The position numbers and the translations under genes are program-made. A model generated the notes under the pieces. It saw only the letters and a list, made by a program, of their open reading frames with translations, was not told the origin of the DNA and did no database searches. DNA of 64,000 nt, taken from NCBI GenBank assembly GCA_964580965.1, contig CAZOLZ010000006.1:1-64000 (forward strand), in the 5' to 3' direction. The stretch is from CAIUKX01 sp964580965. GTDB taxonomy: Bacteria; Bacteroidota; Bacteroidia; Flavobacteriales_D; Crocinitomicaceae. Below, one piece after another: positions 43,856 to 52,770 of this stretch; the stretch's first letter is position 1; every line of letters starts with the position of its first letter.

Positions 43856-45073
43856 ATGGCAAAAAAAGATTCAGGTTGTTCGTTTTGTGGTAAACAAAGA
43901 GATGAAGTCCAAATGTTAATTACAGGAATATCAGGACATATTTGTGAAGATTGCGTTGAACAGGCAAATACGATTATTACTGAACAACAAGCAAGTGTTA
44001 AAAAAGCTGTCGATAAAAATATTAAAATATTAAAGCCCGTTGAGATTAAAAGTAAGTTGGATGATTATGTAATCGGACAATTAGACGCGAAGAAAACACT
44101 TTCAGTTGCTGTATACAATCATTATAAAAGGTTAAGTCAAGAAGTTGCTGAAGATGAAGTTGAAATTGAAAAATCAAATGTAATTCTTGTTGGAAGAACA
44201 GGTACAGGTAAAACACTATTAGCAAAAACAATCGCAAAGATGCTAAACGTACCTTTCACGATTGCCGATGCAACTGTACTTACTGAAGCTGGATATGTAG
44301 GAGAAGACGTTGAAAGTGTTTTATCAAAACTACTTCAATCAGCAGATTATAATGTTGAAGCTACTGAAAGAGGAATTATCTTCATAGATGAAATTGATAA
44401 AATTGCAAGAAAAAGTGACAACCCTTCTATCACAAGAGATGTTTCAGGGGAAGGAGTTCAACAAGCCTTATTAAAACTTCTTGAAGGAACAGTTGTTAGT
44501 GTACCACCGCAAGGAGGAAGAAAACATCCTGAACAAAAACTCATCCAAATTAATACTAAAAATATCTTATTCATTTGTGGTGGTGCCTTTGATGGAATTG
44601 AAAAAATAATTGCAAGAAGAATCAATAAAAAACCTATAGGCTTTTCAAGTAAGAACGAAGCCAAAATAGATGAAGAAAACTTTTTAAAATATATTAACCC
44701 AGCTGACATCAAGTCTTTCGGTTTAATACCTGAGCTTATTGGTCGTTTCCCTGTTTTAACCTATCTTGAACCTTTAGATGCAAAAAGTTTGAAAAGAATC
44801 TTAACAGAACCTAAAAATGCTATTATTAAACAATACGTTAAATTGTTTGAAATGGATGATGTCAAAATTAAATTTGAGGGTGATGTATTAGATTACATCG
44901 TTGACATATCTATCAACCTTCAATTAGGTGCAAGAGGATTGAGATCAATCTGTGAAGCAATATTAACTGAATTAATGTATGAAATACCTTCACAAGAAGT
45001 TAAAGATTACTCCGTCAACTTAGAATACGCAAAAAAACAATTTGAAAAATCTAAACTAGCACAAACAGTATAA
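43856..45073 (+). CDS. clpX: ATP-dependent Clp protease ATP-binding subunit ClpX
   Basis: The 405-residue AAA+ unfoldase feeds proteins to ClpP. It has the N-terminal zinc domain with Cys8, Cys11, Cys30 and Cys33, Walker A GRTGTGKT, IIFIDEIDKIAR, the pore loop GYVGED, the RDVSGEGVQQALLK motif and an IGF-like LIGRFP near residue 300. The start is well defined by MAKKDSGCSFCGK. An arginase-fold gene follows 10 nt later on the same strand. Confidence 0.97.
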   Translation: MAKKDSGCSFCGKQRDEVQMLITGISGHICEDCVEQANTIITEQQASVKKAVDKNIKILKPVEIKSKLDDYVIGQLDAKKTLSVAVYNHYKRLSQEVAEDEVEIEKSNVILVGRTGTGKTLLAKTIAKMLNVPFTIADATVLTEAGYVGEDVESVLSKLLQSADYNVEATERGIIFIDEIDKIARKSDNPSITRDVSGEGVQQALLKLLEGTVVSVPPQGGRKHPEQKLIQINTKNILFICGGAFDGIEKIIARRINKKPIGFSSKNEAKIDEENFLKYINPADIKSFGLIPELIGRFPVLTYLEPLDAKSLKRILTEPKNAIIKQYVKLFEMDDVKIKFEGDVLDYIVDISINLQLGARGLRSICEAILTELMYEIPSQEVKDYSVNLEYAKKQFEKSKLAQTV

Positions 45074-45083
45074 TTAAATTGCT

Positions 45084-46253
45084 ATGAAAGACATTTCTAT
45101 ATTCTTCCAACCTGTTAATGTAAACTTTGAAGTTAAAAACAACTGTATCGGTGAATACATCATAAATCATACAGAAGGCAACTTCCCAGAATTAAAACAA
45201 GAAGGATTGGCATTAATCTATGTCCCTGAATACAGAAATGGTGAAGAAAATCTTACAAATGAATTTAATGATGAATTCAGATCTTTTTTTTACAACCTTT
45301 ATCACTCTGCTGATTGGCAAAAGAAAGTGTATGATTTAGGTAATATTACTCCAGGAAAAAACTTTAAAGATACTTATTACGCATTAAGCGAAGTAACAAC
45401 TGTTTTAATTAAGAATAATATACTACCCATAATTATCGGTGGAACGCAAGACTTAACGTACGCAATATATAAGGGATATGAAAAACTTGAGCAAACAGTT
45501 AATATTTGCTCTGTTGATTATAAATTAGACCTAGGAAACCCTCAAGATGAAATCACTAAAGATGGTTACATCAGCCACCTACTAACACATCGACCTTGTT
45601 TTCTATTTAACCATTCAAATATTGGCTGCCAAATTCCATTTGTAAGTAAAGACGAAATGGAACTTTTCGAAAAACTTTATTTTGACTTATGTAGGTTAGG
45701 TGAATTTAATAGCGATTTTAAAAAGGCTGAACCACATATTCGAAACGCAGACATCATGAGTATCGACTTACAAAGTGTAAGGAAATCAGATTTTGACGGA
45801 AATATACATCATTCACCAAACGGATTTTATGCAGAACAAATTTGTCAAATAGCAAAATATGCAGGAATAAGTGACAAATTAACTTCTTTTGGATTATTTA
45901 ATTATTATCCTTCATCAAGCACAAAAACTAGCCAACATTTAATAGCTCAAATTATTTGGTACTTTATTGATGGTGTAGCTTTAAGAAAAGGAGATTTTCC
46001 TATTGGCTCAAAAAAAGACTACGTAAAATTTTTAGTAAACTTAAATGAATTTCAACAAGAAATAACGTTTTATAAAAGTAATAAATCAGAAAGATGGTGG
46101 ATGGAAGTTCCATACCCATCAAATGAGCAATCTAAATACGAAAGACATCATTTAGTTCCCTGTAACTATGAAGATTACGAGTTAGCTATGAAAAATGAAA
46201 TACCTGATTTATGGTGGAAAACATTTCAAAAGCTTGGCCAAACCTTTTATTAA
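45084..46253 (+). CDS. Arginase-fold protein with altered metal ligands
   Basis: The 389-residue protein resembles formiminoglutamase/arginase by length and order of strands. The usual motifs are changed: GGTQD (119-123) stands where GGxHS or GGxHD supplies a His ligand, VDYKLD (144-149) where DAHxD is expected, and SIDLQSV (226-232) where SxDxDxxD is expected. The first two-metal His ligands are thus absent, so hydrolysis of arginine or formiminoglutamate is doubtful. Databases often name it formimidoylglutamase. It lies between clpX and the T9SS genes and is probably co-transcribed with clpX (10-nt gap). Confidence 0.75.
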   Translation: MKDISIFFQPVNVNFEVKNNCIGEYIINHTEGNFPELKQEGLALIYVPEYRNGEENLTNEFNDEFRSFFYNLYHSADWQKKVYDLGNITPGKNFKDTYYALSEVTTVLIKNNILPIIIGGTQDLTYAIYKGYEKLEQTVNICSVDYKLDLGNPQDEITKDGYISHLLTHRPCFLFNHSNIGCQIPFVSKDEMELFEKLYFDLCRLGEFNSDFKKAEPHIRNADIMSIDLQSVRKSDFDGNIHHSPNGFYAEQICQIAKYAGISDKLTSFGLFNYYPSSSTKTSQHLIAQIIWYFIDGVALRKGDFPIGSKKDYVKFLVNLNEFQQEITFYKSNKSERWWMEVPYPSNEQSKYERHHLVPCNYEDYELAMKNEIPDLWWKTFQKLGQTFY

Positions 46254-46348
46254 AAAGAAAAACAGTTTGAAAAATCAAAATCTAAGTTTTTTTTTATACT
46301 TTAGCCCGGCTATTGTAGTAGGCTACAAATAAAACTATAGAAAAAACT

Positions 46349-47305
46349 ATGCTAAAACGAATAATTGTTTTTATCACAATTGCTTTAAGCTTAATTGAAT
46401 CAATAAACGCACAACAAGATCCTTTAGTTACTCATTTCTTTTACAATAAAATGAGTTTTAACCCAGCAGCTACGGGTGCAGATGAGGGAATAAGTGCAAC
46501 AACAGTTTACAGAAATCAGTGGAATAAAGTAAGTGGTGCGCCAAACTCAGCATTTCTAAATATTGAAGGTGACGCCTCTAGATTCATACCCGGAGGTGTA
46601 GGAATAAGCTTTTTTCATGATGCAATAGGCTTTAATAGACAAAATAATTTAATGTTAAATTATTCTTATCCTATAAAAGTTAACAGTACCGATGTATTAA
46701 GAGCTGGTTTAGGCGTAGGGTTATTGAATTTTGGAATGAAACCAACATGGGTAACTAACGACCCTGTCGCTTTAGACAAAAGTTTACCAGGAGGTTTTTC
46801 ATCTTCAGGTTTTGATATCAACTTTGGACTTTACTATAAATCAGCAAAACGTTTTTATGCTGGAATATCATTAACTCACTTAAACAGTGTAAACATAAAA
46901 CATTCAACTAGTATTGGAAGCAATACTTTCAACCAGATTTACCCTATTGTTAGTCACTTATATTTAATGGGAGGTTATAATACTAGGAATATCGGACCTG
47001 GTCATATAGATATTCAAACATTAATAAAAAGTGATTTTAATTTCATGTCAATGGATTTAAATGCTCGATATATTGTTGATTCGATTGGTTATGGTGGTCT
47101 AACATTCAGAAATTCAGATGCAATTTCATTTGCTTTTGGTTATTTTCTACCACAAATACCAAATTTTACAATTGGATATTCGTATGACTTCACAATCAAC
47201 AAGTTATCTAACATATCCAAAGGTTCACATGAAATTTTATTAAGATATGTATACTATTTACCACCACCTCCAATAGAAATTTCTAGGCATCCAAGGTGGT
47301 TATAA
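46349..47305 (+). CDS. PorP/SprF-family type IX secretion membrane protein
   Basis: The 318-residue outer-membrane protein starts with a signal peptide (about 1-21) and the signature QQDPLVTHFFYNKMSFNPAATGADEG, typical of PorP/SprF. Many beta-strands follow to the end. In T9SS, PorP anchors the complex with the peptidoglycan-binding PorE or links the rotor complex to particular cargo. It directly precedes gldK, as in other Bacteroidota. Confidence 0.92.
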   Translation: MLKRIIVFITIALSLIESINAQQDPLVTHFFYNKMSFNPAATGADEGISATTVYRNQWNKVSGAPNSAFLNIEGDASRFIPGGVGISFFHDAIGFNRQNNLMLNYSYPIKVNSTDVLRAGLGVGLLNFGMKPTWVTNDPVALDKSLPGGFSSSGFDINFGLYYKSAKRFYAGISLTHLNSVNIKHSTSIGSNTFNQIYPIVSHLYLMGGYNTRNIGPGHIDIQTLIKSDFNFMSMDLNARYIVDSIGYGGLTFRNSDAISFAFGYFLPQIPNFTIGYSYDFTINKLSNISKGSHEILLRYVYYLPPPPIEISRHPRWL

Positions 47306-47404
47306 AAGATTTTTTTATTAAAATTGTAACTATTTTAGTACAATAAACGTTATATTGACAAAAGACATGCTTTATTTTAATAAGGCTTTTTAAATAAGAT
47401 AGAT

Positions 47405-48982
47405 ATGAAAAAACTATTTTCAATCGGTTTAATAGGTATTATCCTTGCTTCTTGTAACACAAGATCAGGACATTTAACTGGTGTTTTGGTGAGACCTATG
47501 TATTACCCAGAAATTCCACTTGGTATGGTATACATACCTTCAGGTTCTTTAACTATGGGTGAGAATGATCAAGATGTACCATTTTTACATCAAACTGTTT
47601 CTAAGACAGTTTCGGTACAAGCTTTTTATATGGATCAAACTGAGATTTCTAATAATGAATATCGTCAATTCGTGAATTGGGTAAGAGATTCAATTGCCAG
47701 GGATAAGATATACATCAACCCTGAAGATAGAACTAGTGGTTACAAAAACGAAGAATGGAGTGATGATGATGCAAAACAATGGATCAATTACCATGATATG
47801 TATTTTGATGAAACGAATATGGAATACGTTGAATATGATCCATCTGATAGAGAGTTAGGTAGAGAAGTATTTAATTTAAATTGGGATAGACCTATAAATT
47901 ATGAAGATCCTAAAATAGTACCTTTATTGGCTGATATGTATTATCCTCAGCCTGAAAGGTTCTTTAGAAGAAAAGAAATTGATACAAGAAAATTAATGTA
48001 TAAGTATTATTGGGTTGATTTAATTGAAGCTGCCAAAAGAGGTAGAATTAATATTACTCCAGATGGATATGATAATCAAGGTGAAAAAGTAGTTACAGAG
48101 CATAGGGAACTTGAAAGTCCTCCACACCCATTTACTAAAGATCCTCAAGGACAAGATTTAGATTTAGGACATTTTAATAAAAAAGGACAAAACAATGCAA
48201 TTAGAGGTCATTCAGATAGATCTAGATTTATAGTAGATGAAGTTATTAATGTTTACCCTGATACATTATGTTGGATTAGAGATTTCACATACTCATTCCA
48301 TGACCCTATGACTAAAATGTATTTTTGGCATCCAGCTTATGATAATTACCCGGTTGTTGGTGTTACATGGTTCCAAGCTAAAGCATTTAGTATTTGGAGA
48401 ACACAATTATTAAATTCTTGGTTAACTTCAATGGGGGAAATCTTTGTAAATGATTTTAGATTACCATCAGAAGCTGAATGGGAAAGAGCATCGAGAGGTG
48501 ATTTAGCATTATCTCCATACCCTTGGGGTGGACCTTATATTAGAAATGAAGCAGGTTGTTTCTTAGGAAACTTTAAACCAATGCGAGGTAGATATTTCGA
48601 AGATGGAGGATTCCACACTGTTAAAGTATTCTCGTACAATCCTAATGGATGGGGTCTATATTGTATGGCAGGTAACGTTGCTGAATGGTGTGAAACTGCG
48701 TATGATGAGTCTATGAATGAATTCTCTCATGATATGAATACAGATTACAAGTATGACGCAATGGATTGGGATCCACCAGCATTAAAGAGAAAAGTTGTAA
48801 GAGGTGGTTCTTGGAAAGATATTGGTTATTATTTACAAAACTCTACAAGATCTTATGAATATCAAGATACAGCTAAATCTTACATTGGATTTAGAAATGT
48901 AATGACTCACATGGGACGTGGAGGAAGAGATTTCACACAAGAAGGTGGTGAACAGATACAAGGTGATATACAACTGAGATAA
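47405..48982 (+). CDS. gldK: Gliding motility/T9SS lipoprotein GldK
   Basis: The 525-residue lipoprotein (Cys17 in LIGIILASC) has a sulfatase-modifying-factor (FGE-like) fold: IPLGMVYIPSGSLTMGENDQ, DQTEISNNEYRQFV, PVVGVTWFQAKAFS and the C-terminal AGNVAEWCETAYD plus VVRGGSWKD. GldK (PorK) forms the periplasmic ring of the T9SS core together with GldN. It opens the gldKLMN operon, with a 44-nt gap to gldL. The long insertion at about 90-290 is common in this protein. Confidence 0.96.
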   Translation: MKKLFSIGLIGIILASCNTRSGHLTGVLVRPMYYPEIPLGMVYIPSGSLTMGENDQDVPFLHQTVSKTVSVQAFYMDQTEISNNEYRQFVNWVRDSIARDKIYINPEDRTSGYKNEEWSDDDAKQWINYHDMYFDETNMEYVEYDPSDRELGREVFNLNWDRPINYEDPKIVPLLADMYYPQPERFFRRKEIDTRKLMYKYYWVDLIEAAKRGRINITPDGYDNQGEKVVTEHRELESPPHPFTKDPQGQDLDLGHFNKKGQNNAIRGHSDRSRFIVDEVINVYPDTLCWIRDFTYSFHDPMTKMYFWHPAYDNYPVVGVTWFQAKAFSIWRTQLLNSWLTSMGEIFVNDFRLPSEAEWERASRGDLALSPYPWGGPYIRNEAGCFLGNFKPMRGRYFEDGGFHTVKVFSYNPNGWGLYCMAGNVAEWCETAYDESMNEFSHDMNTDYKYDAMDWDPPALKRKVVRGGSWKDIGYYLQNSTRSYEYQDTAKSYIGFRNVMTHMGRGGRDFTQEGGEQIQGDIQLR

Positions 48983-49026
48983 TAGAAGTTAAAAACAGAA
49001 AACAAATAAATTAAAATCTAAATAAT

Positions 49027-49878
49027 ATGAGTTCAAGCGGTGGCGGTATTTTCGCTAGTAAGAAGTTTAAAACGATAATGAAATTCGTTTACGGTTGGGG
49101 GGGTGCAATCGTAATTATTGGAGCGATGTTTAAAATACAACACTGGCCTGGAGCAACGATTATGTTAATTGGTGGTTTGGGTATTGAAGCTGGTATATTT
49201 ATTTTATCTGCATTCGAACCATTACATGAAGATCCAAATTGGGAGCTAGTGTACCCAGAACTTGCTTTAGGTCATAGTGATTCTCTAGATTTAGAAGAAG
49301 GTGAAGAAGGACATGAAATTGAACATAAGTCACAGAATGATTCAGGTAGTGGGTTAACTCAAGAGTTAGACAAAATGCTACATGAAGCAAACATTGATAA
49401 TGAGTTGTTAACAAGACTTGGTGATGGTATGAGATCTCTTGGTGAAAATGCTGCTCAATTGAACGGTATGTCATCAGCGGCTTCAGCTACTGACTCTTAT
49501 GTAAATAGTTTACAAGCTGCTTCTGACAAAGTTTCATCTTTGTCTGATGCATATGAAAGAGCATCTGTATCAATTGCAGGAATGACATCTAACACATTAG
49601 AAGGTGAGTCTTTTGGAGAACAAATGCAAAAAGTATCTAAAAACTTAGCTGCTTTAAATAATGTTTATGAATTACAATTGAAAGGTTCTTCTGCACATTT
49701 AGAAACAACTGAGAAATTCCAATCACAAGTTACAGAAATGATGAAGAATTTATCAGACTCAACAGAAGATACAAAGAGATACAAAGATAATATGGCAATG
49801 TTGTCAAGAAATTTAACAGACCTAAACAATGTTTATGGTAACATGTTGAAAGCAATGACAATTAATAAAGGTGAATAA
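49027..49878 (+). CDS. gldL: Gliding motility/T9SS inner-membrane protein GldL
   Basis: The 283-residue protein has two membrane helices near the N terminus (about 15-33 and 37-60, KFVYGWGGAIVIIGAMFKIQHWPGATIMLIGG) and a long cytoplasmic coiled region (about 110-283). GldL with GldM forms the proton-driven rotary motor of the T9SS and of gliding. A Glu in helix 2 (GLGIEAGIFIL, about residue 58) corresponds to the conserved Glu important for proton flow. It lies between gldK and gldM. Confidence 0.95.
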   Translation: MSSSGGGIFASKKFKTIMKFVYGWGGAIVIIGAMFKIQHWPGATIMLIGGLGIEAGIFILSAFEPLHEDPNWELVYPELALGHSDSLDLEEGEEGHEIEHKSQNDSGSGLTQELDKMLHEANIDNELLTRLGDGMRSLGENAAQLNGMSSAASATDSYVNSLQAASDKVSSLSDAYERASVSIAGMTSNTLEGESFGEQMQKVSKNLAALNNVYELQLKGSSAHLETTEKFQSQVTEMMKNLSDSTEDTKRYKDNMAMLSRNLTDLNNVYGNMLKAMTINKGE

Positions 49879-49917
49879 GTAATCCTAAAGTTTATTTAAA
49901 ACCAAAAAAATAAAATT

Positions 49918-51693
49918 ATGGGAGGAGGAAAAGAAACCCCAAGACAAAAAATGGTGGGTCTAATGTACTTAGTACTTTTAGCACTACTAGCCATGAACGT
50001 TTCGAAGTCCATTCTTGATGCTTTTGCAGCAATTGAAGAAAATATACAGATTGCAAATGAAAATGAGTTTGCAAGAGGAGAAGAGAAAAAAAATAAATTA
50101 AAAGAAGTAGCAAACGACTCTTCAAATCCTGGAAGGCAACAAAAAGCTAAAAGATATCTTAAAACAGCTGAAGAAATTGACAAAAAGTCAACTGAGATGA
50201 TAAAATTTATTGATGAGCTAAAATTTAAGATCATGGTAGCTTGTGGTGAAGCTATCACATTGGATGGAAAGAATGCTCCTGGTGTACCTGAAGAAATGGG
50301 GTTAATTCATCATGAATATTCGACAAAGTTTCCATGTAAACCAACAAGAATGCATTTAACTCACATACAAGGTGCAGATAAATATGATGAACCAATGTTT
50401 GTTATGGGGGTTAGTGAATCAATTAACGCACCTCAGGGTGATGGATTGAAAATTTGGGAAGATATAATAAAATATAGAAAGTTCATCACAAATATCTTGG
50501 TTGAATCTAAATCTACAGAAGAAAAAAAATATAAAATTAAGAAGTGGCAAGACATTAATGAATTTGAAAATGAAAAAGGTAAAACATTAATGGATAAAGT
50601 CAATAAAATGTTTGATAAAGCAGAAATTGACCCTGATGAAAAAGATGTTATTAAAAAGATTTATGTTTCATTATCGAAAAATGAAATGAATCATCACCAT
50701 GATCAAATGGCTCATTGGATTGGGAAAACTTTTGACCACAATCCACAGGTTGCTGGTATTGCATCATTATCATCAATGCAAAAAGAAATACTTACGGCTA
50801 GAGCGGATGCAATGACTATTCTTCAAGCTAGAGTTGGTGGAGGTGATTATTCCTTTAACAAAGTACAAGGATTTGCTTTTGGAGATGTAATTGCAAATTC
50901 AGGAGATGAAGTTGAAATAAATGTAATGATGGCTGCTTTTGATAGTGATAAACAACCAGAAGTAAAACCTGAACAAGGGGCTGTATCTGAAGTTAAAGAT
51001 GGTATAGCAAAAGTATTGGTTAAAGTTTCTGGATCGACAGAAATGACTGTTAAAGGAAAAGTTGGAATTTCGAAGAAAAATGGTGACGTAACATTTAGAG
51101 ATTGGGAACATACTATTACGATAATGAAACCACAGGGAACTGTATCATTACCTGAAATGAACGTTTTATACAGAAGTTACACAAATAGAGTTCAAGGGGT
51201 AGCATCAGGGTATGACCAAACAGTGTTAGCAATGACAAATGGTTCATTATCTAAAAAAGGTGATGAGTATATCGCCTCACCTGGACAAGGAAGGGAAGCT
51301 ACGATAACTGTATCAGGAAAAAATAGTGTGACAGGTAAAACTGTCCCTTTAGGAAAATTCCCTTTCAGGGTTATGAACTTACCTCCTCCATCGTTATACT
51401 TTGGTAAAACAGGAAGTGGTGAAAAAATGAGTAAAGCGGCAGCTTCAAATACTAACAGGTTATTTGCAAGATACCCCGATGGAATTGCGTTAAATGCAAA
51501 GTTTAGCGTATTATCTTGGGAAATGTCAGTATCTGGAGCTCCAAGATCATACTCTGGAAATGGACCAGTTTTAAGTGCTGATGCAATGGCATTACTTAAA
51601 CAAGTAAAAAAAGGATCTAAAATTAGCTTTTCAGCTAAATTTAAAGGTCCTGGACCTGCGGGATTCATGTCCACAGTAATTTCAGTAGAATAA
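49918..51693 (+). CDS. gldM: Gliding motility/T9SS motor protein GldM
   Basis: The 591-residue protein starts GGGKETPRQKMVGLMYLVLLALLAMNVS, with one N-terminal membrane helix (about 13-31) followed by a long periplasmic part. The helical D1-like region (about 35-230) and later beta-domains match GldM, the shaft that links the GldL motor in the inner membrane to GldK/GldN. It is somewhat longer than common family members of about 510-520 residues. The gap to gldL is 39 nt and to gldN 13 nt. Confidence 0.96.
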   Translation: MGGGKETPRQKMVGLMYLVLLALLAMNVSKSILDAFAAIEENIQIANENEFARGEEKKNKLKEVANDSSNPGRQQKAKRYLKTAEEIDKKSTEMIKFIDELKFKIMVACGEAITLDGKNAPGVPEEMGLIHHEYSTKFPCKPTRMHLTHIQGADKYDEPMFVMGVSESINAPQGDGLKIWEDIIKYRKFITNILVESKSTEEKKYKIKKWQDINEFENEKGKTLMDKVNKMFDKAEIDPDEKDVIKKIYVSLSKNEMNHHHDQMAHWIGKTFDHNPQVAGIASLSSMQKEILTARADAMTILQARVGGGDYSFNKVQGFAFGDVIANSGDEVEINVMMAAFDSDKQPEVKPEQGAVSEVKDGIAKVLVKVSGSTEMTVKGKVGISKKNGDVTFRDWEHTITIMKPQGTVSLPEMNVLYRSYTNRVQGVASGYDQTVLAMTNGSLSKKGDEYIASPGQGREATITVSGKNSVTGKTVPLGKFPFRVMNLPPPSLYFGKTGSGEKMSKAAASNTNRLFARYPDGIALNAKFSVLSWEMSVSGAPRSYSGNGPVLSADAMALLKQVKKGSKISFSAKFKGPGPAGFMSTVISVE

Positions 51694-51706
51694 AAAATTA
51701 TATATT

Positions 51707-52711
51707 ATGAAAAGTCTATTATTCAATATTTTAGCAGTTTTTAGTGTTGGAACACTATTAGCGCAACCAGAGATTAACGGTGGGCCGGTTAACGTTCCTG
51801 CTGATGGGATTGTAGACGGTGTATTTATTCAAGAACACGTTCCTACAAAAAGAATGATTCCTTATGAATACGTAAGAGAATCTGATGTTATCTGGAGTAA
51901 AAGAGTTTGGCAAACAATTGATTTGAGAGAAAAAATCAATCATCCAATTCTATTCCCATTTGATGAATACGACCCTGCAAATAATTGGGTCAGAAATTCA
52001 ACAAGATGGTCATTATGGACTATCTTAAAAACTCATATCTTAAATGGGGACTTAAGAGTATTTTCACCTTATAATCCTCAACAGTTTGATATAACTGATG
52101 GAGATCAATTGAAATACCCAATCGATCCTCAACCTGGTATGAATTACTATACAGATGAAGAATATCGTAATACATTATTTACATATTTGGGTAGTTTGGG
52201 ACCTCAACCTACACAACCTTTAATTAATATTTATGGTGAGGATAGTACGATGATAAATCCAGAGACTGGAGATCAAGAATATGTTTATCCACCAAGAGAT
52301 ACTACATGGATTTTATCAAAGGATATTATTCAATACAGAATGAAAGAAGATTGGTTTTTTGATAAAGAAAGATCTGTTCTTGATGTAAGAGTAATCGCCA
52401 TTGCTCCTGTAGTTTACAGTAAAGACGATGAAGGTCAAATTCAAGGTATGAGAGAATTATTTTGGTTGTACTTTCCACATTGTAGATTTGTGTTGAACAA
52501 CTATTTTGTATTCAACCCTAAGAACGATGCTCAATGGATGAGTTATGATGATTTATTCTGGAAAAGAAGATTTTCTTCAACAATTTATAAAGAAAATAAC
52601 GTCTTTGATCGAAAAATTGAATCATATAAAACTGGTGTAGATGCTCTATTTGAAGCAGAAAAAATTAAGGAGGATATTCGAACTATTGAACATGATGTTT
52701 GGAGCTTCTAA
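51707..52711 (+). CDS. gldN: Gliding motility/T9SS protein GldN
   Basis: The 334-residue protein has a signal peptide (about 1-19, TLLAQ) and the family features: VWQTIDLREKINHPILFP, DEYRNTLF-type turn, and the C-terminal IQGMRELFWLYFPHCRFVLNNYFVFNPKNDAQWMSYDDLFWKRRF read as separate conserved blocks. GldN (PorN) pairs with GldK in the outer ring. It is the last gene of the gld operon and is followed by a strong terminator. Confidence 0.95.
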   Translation: MKSLLFNILAVFSVGTLLAQPEINGGPVNVPADGIVDGVFIQEHVPTKRMIPYEYVRESDVIWSKRVWQTIDLREKINHPILFPFDEYDPANNWVRNSTRWSLWTILKTHILNGDLRVFSPYNPQQFDITDGDQLKYPIDPQPGMNYYTDEEYRNTLFTYLGSLGPQPTQPLINIYGEDSTMINPETGDQEYVYPPRDTTWILSKDIIQYRMKEDWFFDKERSVLDVRVIAIAPVVYSKDDEGQIQGMRELFWLYFPHCRFVLNNYFVFNPKNDAQWMSYDDLFWKRRFSSTIYKENNVFDRKIESYKTGVDALFEAEKIKEDIRTIEHDVWSF

Positions 52712-52733
52712 ACTAAAGAATTAATTAAATTTG

Positions 52734-52765
52734 AGCCTCAGCAATATTGTTGAGGCTTTTTTTTT
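52734..52765 (+). terminator. Terminator after gldN
   Basis: AGCCTCA (52734-52740) pairs with TGAGGCT (52751-52757), and the loop holds a further CAATATTG palindrome that extends the stem, followed by nine T. It closes the gldKLMN operon. Confidence 0.88.
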
Positions 52766-52770
52766 AAAAT

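Noticed and set aside
47323..47344. ATTGTA-N10-TACAAT before gldK, resembling the operator motif
   Set aside because: The spacer is 10 nt instead of 5, the outer bases do not match, and gldK has no link to the glucan genes. Half a helical turn of extra spacing would place the arms on different faces.
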